Positions 28,495 through 37,362 of a DNA stretch of 64,000 bases are shown in pieces (positions within the stretch are counted from its first letter, which is position 1; every line of letters starts with the position of its first letter). The notes under the pieces are model-generated. The model had not been told where the DNA came from and ran no database searches. It saw only the letters and a program-made list of their open reading frames with translations. This stretch comes from Ectothiorhodospira lacustris (GTDB taxonomy: Bacteria; Pseudomonadota; Gammaproteobacteria; Ectothiorhodospirales; Ectothiorhodospiraceae), in the NCBI RefSeq assembly GCF_022227845.1, contig NZ_JAJNQN010000014.1, positions 1 to 64,000 on the forward strand. Direction: 5' to 3'. Position numbers and translations under genes: made by a program.

Positions 28495-30048
28495 TCATTT
28501 CAGCAGGAAGGCCCTGGGTCTGACCCCCGTGGCGATCAGTGCCCCGCCATAGGCGGCCGCGCCCAGGCCGATCAGACCCAGCAAGATCAGTACCCGTTCC
28601 CGGGCGATCCAGGCACTCCACTGAGACGATTCCGGGGTGAGCATCAGTAGCAGCCCCGCCATCAGTCCCGTCGCCAGGATCAGCCGCCACCACAACCCCG
28701 ACCAGCCCGGCAGGATCTGCAGCACCCCGTCCCGGCGCAGGCCCCGATAGAGCAGGGCGGCGTTCAGGTAGGCCGACAGGGACGTGGCCAGGGCCAGGCC
28801 GGCATGGGGGCCCGGCCAATCCATGAAGACCCAGGGCACCACGATGATCAGGTTCAGAACCATGTTGGCCAACATGGCAATGATGCCCACCTTCACCGGT
28901 GTCTTCGTGTCCTGTCGGGAAAAATAGCCCGGGGCCAGGATCTTGATGAGGATGAAGGCCGGCAGGCCTGCAGCGTAGGCCATCAGGGACATGGCCGCCA
29001 TGCGGGTGTCGCTCTCCAGGAATTCCTGGTACTGGATCAGGCTGGACAGGATCGGTGCCGCCAGCAGGATCAGGCCCAGGGCACAGGGGATCGCGATGAG
29101 CAGTGACAGCCGTAGTGCCCAGTCCAGGGTGCGACTGAAGGCCATGGGGTCTTCGCCGGCATGCTCCCGGGACAGACGGGGCAGGATCACCGTGGCGATG
29201 GCGATGCCGAACAGGGCCAGGGGCAACTCCACGAACCGGTCCGAGAAGTACAGCCAGGTGATGGAGCCGGCTGCCAGGAAGGAAGCGATCAGGGTGTCCA
29301 CCAGCAGATTGATCTGCACCACCGAGGTGCCGAAGATGGCGGGGAGCATGAGCCGGCCGATACGCCGGACCCCGTCATGGGCCCGTTTCAGTCGCGGTCG
29401 GGGCAAAAGGCCCACACGCATCAGGAACGGGATCTGGAAGGCCAGTTGCACCGCCCCGGCGATGAACACCCCCCAGGCCAGTGCCACCACCGGCTCCGCG
29501 AACAGAGGCGCCCCCCAGATGGCGGCGGCGATGAGAGAGAGGTTCAGGAACACAGGGGTGAGGGCGGGCACGGCGAAGCGCCCTACACTGTTCAGGATGC
29601 CGCCGGCCATGGCGGTCAGGGAAATGAACAGCAGGTACGGGAAGGTGATGCGCAGCATCTCCGAGGCCAGGGCATGGCGCCCGTCTTCGCCGTGAAACCC
29701 CGGCGCGAACAGACTGATCAGGAGCGGGGCCGCCAGTACGCCCAGCAGGGTGACCAGGAACAGCACCAGGGTGAGGGCGCCGCTGACGTGGTTGAGCAGA
29801 TCCTTGAGTTCCGCCGTGCCGCGTTTTTCCCGGTATTCCGCGAACACCGGCACGAACGCCTGGGAAAAGGCCCCTTCCGCGAACAGGCGGCGCAGGAAAT
29901 TGGGGATGCGAAAGGCGACGAAAAAGGCGTCGGTGGCGCCGCTGGCGCCGAAGTTCACCGCCAGCACCATGTCCCGCAGGTAGCCGAACAGGCGGGAGAT
30001 CAGGGTCATGCCGCTGACCACGGCGGTGGATTTGATGAGTCGGCTCAT
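28495..30048 (-). CDS. murJ: Lipid II flippase MurJ
   Basis: A 517-residue MOP-superfamily transporter with 14 predicted membrane helices, moving lipid II to the periplasm for peptidoglycan synthesis. The N-terminus LIKSTAVVSGMTLISRLFGYLRDM and the segment AEGAFSQAFVPVFAEYRE are diagnostic, with essential arginines in helix 1 and after helix 2. It is upstream of ribF-ileS on the same strand, a common order. Confidence 0.96.
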   Translation of the reverse strand: MSRLIKSTAVVSGMTLISRLFGYLRDMVLAVNFGASGATDAFFVAFRIPNFLRRLFAEGAFSQAFVPVFAEYREKRGTAELKDLLNHVSGALTLVLFLVTLLGVLAAPLLISLFAPGFHGEDGRHALASEMLRITFPYLLFISLTAMAGGILNSVGRFAVPALTPVFLNLSLIAAAIWGAPLFAEPVVALAWGVFIAGAVQLAFQIPFLMRVGLLPRPRLKRAHDGVRRIGRLMLPAIFGTSVVQINLLVDTLIASFLAAGSITWLYFSDRFVELPLALFGIAIATVILPRLSREHAGEDPMAFSRTLDWALRLSLLIAIPCALGLILLAAPILSSLIQYQEFLESDTRMAAMSLMAYAAGLPAFILIKILAPGYFSRQDTKTPVKVGIIAMLANMVLNLIIVVPWVFMDWPGPHAGLALATSLSAYLNAALLYRGLRRDGVLQILPGWSGLWWRLILATGLMAGLLLMLTPESSQWSAWIARERVLILLGLIGLGAAAYGGALIATGVRPRAFLLK

Positions 30049-30144
30049 GGGGCGGGTGATGGGTGGGACCGGGGACGATACGATACCGGATCACGGCGCC
30101 GGTGTGTGGGATGCACCCCGCGAAGGGCGGGGTGCGTCCGTAGC

Positions 30145-30678
30145 TCATTCGATTTTGATGTAGGCAAACCCCTCCCGGTTCTGCAACTCGGCGATGCGAA
30201 CCACCCCGGAAGGCACCAAGGTGACGCCCTCGTGGAGTGCATCGCGGTCCAGATTCACCGAGCCGCGGGTGATGTCGCACAGCTCCAGCCTGACCCCGTG
30301 CACCGCCACCAGACTCCCCAGCCGTCCCTTCAGGTTCTCCCGCTGGGCGGCCAGGGCCTCATCCTCGGCAAAGGGGGTGCCGGTCATGGGGGCGTCGGTG
30401 AGAAAGCGGATGCCGTGGGCGACGAAGACGATGCGGATATCGTGATCGGTCAACTGGTTCTCATAATGCACCACCATGTTATTGATGCTGGTGAGCATGG
30501 CGCTGAAGCGGCGCGGATCGGCAAAGTCGGCGTGATAGACTACCCGGGCCTCCGGCTCGGCGGCGTGGGCCTGCCAGGCCGGCAGCGCTAAGGTGACGGC
30601 CAGCAGGCCGAGCAGCAGCCAGGCCGGGGTGGTGGCGCGCAGGCGTGCGGTGGCCGGGGATTGCGTTGGGTGCGACAT
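30145..30678 (-). CDS. Periplasmic DsrE-family protein
   Basis: A 177-residue protein with a signal peptide (residues ~15-41, cleavage after AHA) and a DsrE/YchN-like fold: VVYHADFADPRRFSAMLTSINNM, IRIVFVAHGIRFL and a single conserved cysteine in the LELCDI segment. Cytoplasmic DsrE proteins carry sulfane sulfur; exported versions occur in sulfur oxidisers without an assigned role. AGAGGAG precedes the ATG at 30678. It stands alone, divergent from rpsT, with no dsr or sox genes nearby. Confidence 0.8.
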   Translation of the reverse strand: MSHPTQSPATARLRATTPAWLLLGLLAVTLALPAWQAHAAEPEARVVYHADFADPRRFSAMLTSINNMVVHYENQLTDHDIRIVFVAHGIRFLTDAPMTGTPFAEDEALAAQRENLKGRLGSLVAVHGVRLELCDITRGSVNLDRDALHEGVTLVPSGVVRIAELQNREGFAYIKIE

Positions 30679-30825
30679 GGTGTGTGCTCCTCTGGTGGTG
30701 CTTGCCTTCTGTGGGCGTTGTTGTTCAATATTTCGGGCAATCCGGCGTGCGATCATCGGGACGGTACCCATGGCAGCCATCGTTGCGGTACCATACCCGC
30801 CGGCATCGCCCGGCATGCGCCGTGG

Positions 30826-30854
30826 TTGACATCCCCTTGCATTCCATGCAAACT
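30826..30854 (+). promoter_or_regulatory. rpsT promoter
   Basis: A perfect TTGACA at 30826-30831 is followed at 17 bases by CAAACT (3/6 match to TATAAT). Transcription would start near 30861, leaving a leader of about 38 bases. Confidence 0.5.
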
Positions 30855-30898
30855 CCCGTCCTTTTCCGGAACTGACCCGATTTTTCAGGAGATTCACC

Positions 30899-31159
30899 TT
30901 GGCTAACATCGCCTCCGCTCGCAAGCGTGCCCGCCAGGCCGAGACCAATCGCCAGCGCAACATGGCTACGCGTTCGCGCTTTCGCACCGCCGTGAAGAAG
31001 GTGCTGAAGGCCGTGCGTGCCGGCGACAAGGACGGTGCTGCATCCGCCTACCAGGCCGCCGTGCCGGTGATCGACAAGACCGTCACCAAGGGTATCATCC
31101 ACGCCAACAAGGCCGCTCGCCACAAGAGCCGTCTGAATACCCGCATCCGCCAGATGTAA
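30899..31159 (+). CDS. rpsT: 30S ribosomal protein S20
   Basis: An 86-residue basic ribosomal protein that binds the 5' domain of 16S r[32 protein letters not shown] is the family N-terminus. The start is TTG at 30899 with CAGGAG nine bases upstream. Rare UUG starts are also used by E. coli rpsT, where weak initiation allows autogenous control, so the same may hold here. A strong terminator follows. Confidence 0.97.
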   Translation: MANIASARKRARQAETNRQRNMATRSRFRTAVKKVLKAVRAGDKDGAASAYQAAVPVIDKTVTKGIIHANKAARHKSRLNTRIRQM

Positions 31160-31206
31160 TACCGGCGGGTCGGGTTCTACTTTCCGGCCGTGATGATTGA
31201 TGTACC

Positions 31207-31240
31207 AGGAAAGCCCGGCAATGCCGGGCTTTCCTGTTTT
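31207..31240 (+). terminator. Rho-independent terminator after rpsT
   Basis: AGGAAAGCCCGGCA and TGCCGGGCTTTCCT form a perfect 14-bp inverted repeat, followed by G and five T residues. It may also stop proB transcription from the other side. Confidence 0.92.
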
Positions 31241-31259
31241 TGCTCCCTTCTCCCCGTCG

Positions 31260-33468
<2,209 letters not shown>

Positions 33469-33495
33469 TCAGGCCGGCGGGGTAGGGTCTGGTAC

Positions 33496-33524
33496 GAAAA
33501 AAGCCCCGGAAACCGGGGCTTTTC
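33496..33524 (-). terminator. Rho-independent terminator after rpmA
   Basis: On the minus strand AAAAGCCCCGG-TTT-CCGGGGCTTTTTT forms a stem ending in a T-run, 31 bases after the rpmA stop. Confidence 0.92.
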
Positions 33525-33555
33525 GAGGGTGTGTCTCGACCCTACGGGTGGCCGA

Positions 33556-33813
33556 TCAGGCCGGCACCACGCTCACGAACTTGCGGCTCTTGGGGCCCTT
33601 GGTCTCGAACACCACCTTACCGTCCGCCTTGGCGAACAGGGTGTGGTCCTTGCCGCAACCCACGTTCACCCCGGGGTGGAACTGGGTGCCGCGCTGACGA
33701 ACCAAGATGTTGCCCGCGAGCACGATCTGACCGCCGAAGCGCTTGACGCCAAGGCGTTTGCTCTCTGAGTCGCGGCCGTTACGGGTGCTGCCGCCTGCCT
33801 TCTTATGTGCCAT
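33556..33813 (-). CDS. rpmA: 50S ribosomal protein L27
   Basis: An 85-residue protein near the peptidyl-transferase centre. [20 protein letters not shown] is diagnostic, and no N-terminal extension needing cleavage is present. GAGGTAACTTGAA precedes the ATG. It is 17 bases after rplU. Confidence 0.98.
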   Translation of the reverse strand: MAHKKAGGSTRNGRDSESKRLGVKRFGGQIVLAGNILVRQRGTQFHPGVNVGCGKDHTLFAKADGKVVFETKGPKSRKFVSVVPA

Positions 33814-33830
33814 TTCAAGTTACCTCTTCA

Positions 33831-34142
33831 TCAACCGGAGATGGAAGTGATCTCCACCTCGGTGAAATGCTGGCGATGCCCCATGTGCTTGCGGGAGTGC
33901 TTGCGACGGCGGAACTTGACGATTTCCACCTTGTCGGCACGTCCATGGGACTTGACGGACGCGGTCACCTTGCCACCTTCCACGAAGGGCGCGCCAATCT
34001 TGACGTCTTCGCCGCTGCCGACCAGCAGGACGTTGTCGAATTCCACTGAGGCGCCGGATTCCGCGTCGAGCTTCTCGACCCGGATCACGTCACCTTGGGC
34101 AACCCGGTACTGCTTGCCACCGGTAGCGATAACCGCGTACAT
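33831..34142 (-). CDS. rplU: 50S ribosomal protein L21
   Basis: A 103-residue ribosomal protein binding 23S r[17 protein letters not shown] at the start and the [16 protein letters not shown] signature identify it. The ATG at 34142 is fixed by the family N-terminus; the frame continues upstream through the promoter without meaning. Confidence 0.98.
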   Translation of the reverse strand: MYAVIATGGKQYRVAQGDVIRVEKLDAESGASVEFDNVLLVGSGEDVKIGAPFVEGGKVTASVKSHGRADKVEIVKFRRRKHSRKHMGHRQHFTEVEITSISG

Positions 34143-34182
34143 CTTGTTGATCTCCAGAAAGGGTCGAATCCAAAGACGCGGA

Positions 34183-34211
34183 AGTTTACCTTGAGCGCGG
34201 GCAGTGGTCAA
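34183..34211 (-). promoter_or_regulatory. rplU-rpmA promoter
   Basis: On the minus strand TTGACC (34211-34206) and TAAACT (34188-34183) are separated by exactly 17 bases. Transcription would start near 34176, 34 bases before the rplU ATG. Confidence 0.7.
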
Positions 34212-34243
34212 ATAGTGAAAACACGAAAACCCCAGGACACGCC

Positions 34244-34272
34244 TTGACACTGAACAGCTCGCTTCCTAGCAT
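34244..34272 (+). promoter_or_regulatory. ispB promoter
   Basis: TTGACA (34244-34249), a 17-base spacer and TAGCAT (34267-34272) form a good sigma-70 promoter. Transcription would start near 34279, ruling out the two upstream candidate start codons of ispB. Confidence 0.7.
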
Positions 34273-34309
34273 GCCCGAGGTTTCCTCCCCGAGCGAACGA
34301 TTGCCACCC

Positions 34310-35278
34310 ATGGACCTTAACCAGATTCGCGACCTGATCGCCGATGACATGAAGGCGGTGGATGCCTGCATCCTGGAGTTGCTGTCCTCTCCGGTGGTGC
34401 TCATCAACCAGCTGGGCCACTACATCATCAGCGGCGGCGGCAAACGGCTGCGGCCCATGATGGTGCTGCTCTCCGCCGGTGCCTGCGGCTACCGGGGGCG
34501 TCACCATATCGAGCTGGCGGCGGTAATCGAGTTCATCCACACCGCCACGCTGCTGCACGATGACGTGGTGGATGCCTCGGAGCTGCGCCGTGGCCGCGAG
34601 ACGGCCAATGCCCTGTTCGGCAATGAGGCCAGCGTCCTGGTGGGGGATTACCTTTATTCTCGTTCCTTCGAGCGGTTGGTGGCCATCGGCAACATGCGCG
34701 CCATGCAGATCCTCTCTCATACCACCAGCACCATCGCCGAAGGGGAGGTGATGCAGCTCATCAACTGCCACGATGCAGACACCACCGAAGCGCGCTACAT
34801 GCACGTGATCCAGTACAAGACGGCCAAGCTGTTTGATGCGGCCAGTCGTCTGGGTCCGGTGCTGGCGCAGCTGCCGGATCCCGCGGAAACCGCCCTGGCG
34901 GCCTACGGCATGCATCTGGGCACCGCCTTCCAACTCATCGATGACGTGATGGACTACAGCAGCAGCAAGGAGGAGATGGGCAAGAACATGGGTGATGACC
35001 TGGCCGAGGGCAAGCCCACCCTGCCCCTGATCCACGCCATGCGGGTGGGCAGCGCCGAAGACGCCGCCGTGATCCGGGAAGCCATCGAGCAGGGCGGGCG
35101 TGATCATGCGGACCAGGTCCTGAAGGTGATCCAGTCCACCGGCTCCATCGACTACACCCGCCAGGTGGCTGAGGCCGAGGCCCAGCGGGCGGTGGAGAGC
35201 CTGTCGGTGCTGCCCCCCAGTCCCCACCGGGACGCCATGGCGTCCCTGGCCCATTTTTCCGTGGGGCGGGTGTCCTAG
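34310..35278 (+). CDS. ispB: Octaprenyl diphosphate synthase
   Basis: A 322-residue trans-prenyltransferase building the ubiquinone side chain. Both aspartate-rich motifs are present: LLHDDVVDAS (first) and QLIDDVMDYS (second), with GGGKRLRPM before them. The ATG at 34310 aligns with the E. coli IspB start (MDLNQIRDLI) and lies downstream of the predicted promoter; starts at 34244 (TTG) and 34271 fall within it. The chain length made (C40 or other) cannot be fixed by sequence alone. No clear Shine-Dalgarno is seen. Confidence 0.93.
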   Translation: MDLNQIRDLIADDMKAVDACILELLSSPVVLINQLGHYIISGGGKRLRPMMVLLSAGACGYRGRHHIELAAVIEFIHTATLLHDDVVDASELRRGRETANALFGNEASVLVGDYLYSRSFERLVAIGNMRAMQILSHTTSTIAEGEVMQLINCHDADTTEARYMHVIQYKTAKLFDAASRLGPVLAQLPDPAETALAAYGMHLGTAFQLIDDVMDYSSSKEEMGKNMGDDLAEGKPTLPLIHAMRVGSAEDAAVIREAIEQGGRDHADQVLKVIQSTGSIDYTRQVAEAEAQRAVESLSVLPPSPHRDAMASLAHFSVGRVS

Positions 35279-35295
35279 GGGCATCGCAGGAGGTA

Positions 35296-35325
35296 TTGGA
35301 CTTTTTGCGCGCCCCGTAGCAGAAT
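35296..35325 (+). promoter_or_regulatory. Candidate tRNA-Pro promoter
   Basis: TTGGAC (35296-35301), 18 bases, then CAGAAT (35320-35325) precede the tRNA by about 40 bases. The match is moderate. Confidence 0.35.
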
Positions 35326-35364
35326 ACGCAGCTTCCCGGGGCCAACGGCCCAAGAGTCAGTTTA

Positions 35365-35441
35365 CGGAGTGTAGCTCAGCCTGGTAGAGCACCGCCTTCG
35401 GGAGGCGGGGGTCGAAGGTTCGAATCCTTTCACTCCGACCA
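35365..35441 (+). tRNA. tRNA-Pro (anticodon CGG)
   Basis: A 77-base cloverleaf with encoded CCA. The acceptor stem is CGGAGTG/CACTCCG, the anticodon loop TTCGGGA gives CGG, and the T-loop is GGTTCGAATCC. A terminator lies seven bases downstream. Confidence 0.97.
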
Positions 35442-35447
35442 GTGTCG

Positions 35448-35484
35448 AAAAAGCCCTGATGCGAAAGTGTCGGGGCTTTTTTTT
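35448..35484 (+). terminator. Rho-independent terminator after tRNA-Pro
   Basis: AAAAAGCCC and GGGGCTTTTTTTT pair around a loop and end in eight T residues. Confidence 0.88.
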
Positions 35485-35586
35485 CGATCGTGAATCCATC
35501 CACGCGCAGAAAAAGGCCCGGACTGAGCCGGGCCTGGATATCGTCGCAAGGTCGGATGCTAGCTCCGCGAGCGTACGCGGAAGGTA

Positions 35587-37362
35587 TCAGTCGATGAACG
35601 GGGTGGTGTCGGAAAAGTCACCGAAAAATCCGGGGAAGCTCTCCTGGAAGCCGGCATCCAGCTGTCTGGCCTTGAGGGTGACTTCGTGGATGCAGGCACG
35701 GGCCTCGCCACTGCTGGTCTCGGCGAAGAACGTGTCCTGCAATTCGCCGGTTTCCGGATTGCGGAACTGGTTTTCATAGAAAATGTTACCCTCCAGTGTG
35801 CCGGGTATCCACTGACCACGTTCCTCGTCCCAGATGAACTGGGCATCCCAGTAAAGGTCTTCGAACGCGAAGTTGTAGCAATGGGTGGCGACGGCACCGC
35901 CGGGGGTCTGCTGCTGGGCAAATCTGGCCCGTTGCAGGGCTCGGCCAATGCGCGCCTGCTTGTCTGCCTGATGGGCCTGGCGCTGGGCGGCGGCCGTGGC
36001 CCGGGCAGGGCTCGGGGCATCCCGATCCAGGGTGGGGGGGGCGTCCCTTTCCACCCATGTTCCGTCCGTGACCCAGTCAAGGTCCTGCCATTCGACCAAG
36101 GTCACCTCAATGGTGTCACCATTGGTGATGGCCCCTGCCGGCAAGGTGGCCGGATCGAAGGGAAGATCCGACAGGTCCTGATCCACCGACTGCCAGGCGA
36201 CCCAGCGTAATTCACAGTTGAGACCGTCCGGGTCGCAGACCTGGGTCTGGTAGGTACTGGAGTACTCGTTGTCTCCATCAAGCATTTCCAGCATGGGGAG
36301 GCTCAGGGCGAACAGGCCGGCTTCCCGCCATTGCCATTCATCCTCTTGCCCGTTGTCGCGATAGGCCTCGATATACATCTCGGGCAGCACTACGAAGGCC
36401 CGGTTGCCGGATTCCGGGGCATAGTCCTGGAGCAGGGCGCCGGTACTGCCCACCTCCCACCAGATTTCGACGAACGCTTCATCTTCGAATCCGCCGTCTT
36501 CGTCCCATACTTCCCCCCAGCCCGGCGTCACCCAGCCCTGGTCGGTGTTGGTGCCCCAGACCACGCCCTGGGACAGGCCCGGCAGGAATCCCAGGCCGAA
36601 GAAGCTGTCTTCCCAGTCGTAATGGTGCTCGTCCCCGCCCTTGAACAGGATGTGCACTCCGGTGAGCTGGTTGCCCAGGCCCAGCATCGCCGCCGGGCTC
36701 TGGGTGCCGGCACGGCCCGGCGCCCAGTCAAACCCCCGGGCATTGTTCAGTTCCTGCAGGTTGAGGGTGCCGTCGATGTACCAGGTGGCACGCAGCATGT
36801 TCAACGCCACCTGATGCTCGCCCTTGTCCAGGTTCACCAGGGTCGCGCTGCCCGAGAGGGGGTCGCCCGATGTGTCGCCATCAGACCAGCTGCCGGCCAC
36901 GATCAGGTAGGTACCCGGGGTAAGGGCGATCTCGCCTCGGGGGTTGTCGGCAGTGAGGGTCGTGCTGTTGACCGGATTTTCCCAGTCTATCCAAAGCCCT
37001 TCCTGATCACCATGGTAGCCATGGTCGAAGTCGCCGAGGCGCTCCGCCAGTTCATCCCAGGAGCCGTAGGGGAAGGGGAAGGCACGGACTTCGATCAATT
37101 GGGTTGTGGTATCGATGTAGCTTGCCTGGGCATCGCCGCTGCCCGGCAGCCTGGCGCTGACCGCCACCACGGCACTGCCCGGCAGATTGGCGTTTGACTG
37201 TGCCTGGGTGTTGCCGGTGTCGGAGTTGCACCCGGTCAGGCCGATCCCGGCGGCCACCAGGGTGGCCAGCAGGGTCTTGCGGAAAGGGATCTGCGTCTGC
37301 ATGGCCCTTGTCTCCTTGTTCTGAGCTTTCAGAGTGGGCGGTGTCTGTGTATGGATGCTCAT
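35587..37362 (-). CDS. Putative lipoprotein, function unknown
   Basis: A 591-residue protein with a lipobox L-T-G-C (Cys45) after a hydrophobic segment, so it is an envelope lipoprotein. The first ATG (37362) overlaps the stop of the preceding lipoprotein gene (ATGA) and has GGAGGTGATC ten bases upstream, indicating coupled translation. A second ATG at 37302, with AAGGAG nine bases upstream, gives a more usual signal length. The mature part is tryptophan- and acid-rich, opens with a beta-rich domain (SAVVAVSARLPG) and has a central A/R/Q-rich helical stretch (about 465-500). I recognise no family. Confidence 0.75.
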   Translation of the reverse strand: MSIHTQTPPTLKAQNKETRAMQTQIPFRKTLLATLVAAGIGLTGCNSDTGNTQAQSNANLPGSAVVAVSARLPGSGDAQASYIDTTTQLIEVRAFPFPYGSWDELAERLGDFDHGYHGDQEGLWIDWENPVNSTTLTADNPRGEIALTPGTYLIVAGSWSDGDTSGDPLSGSATLVNLDKGEHQVALNMLRATWYIDGTLNLQELNNARGFDWAPGRAGTQSPAAMLGLGNQLTGVHILFKGGDEHHYDWEDSFFGLGFLPGLSQGVVWGTNTDQGWVTPGWGEVWDEDGGFEDEAFVEIWWEVGSTGALLQDYAPESGNRAFVVLPEMYIEAYRDNGQEDEWQWREAGLFALSLPMLEMLDGDNEYSSTYQTQVCDPDGLNCELRWVAWQSVDQDLSDLPFDPATLPAGAITNGDTIEVTLVEWQDLDWVTDGTWVERDAPPTLDRDAPSPARATAAAQRQAHQADKQARIGRALQRARFAQQQTPGGAVATHCYNFAFEDLYWDAQFIWDEERGQWIPGTLEGNIFYENQFRNPETGELQDTFFAETSSGEARACIHEVTLKARQLDAGFQESFPGFFGDFSDTTPFID

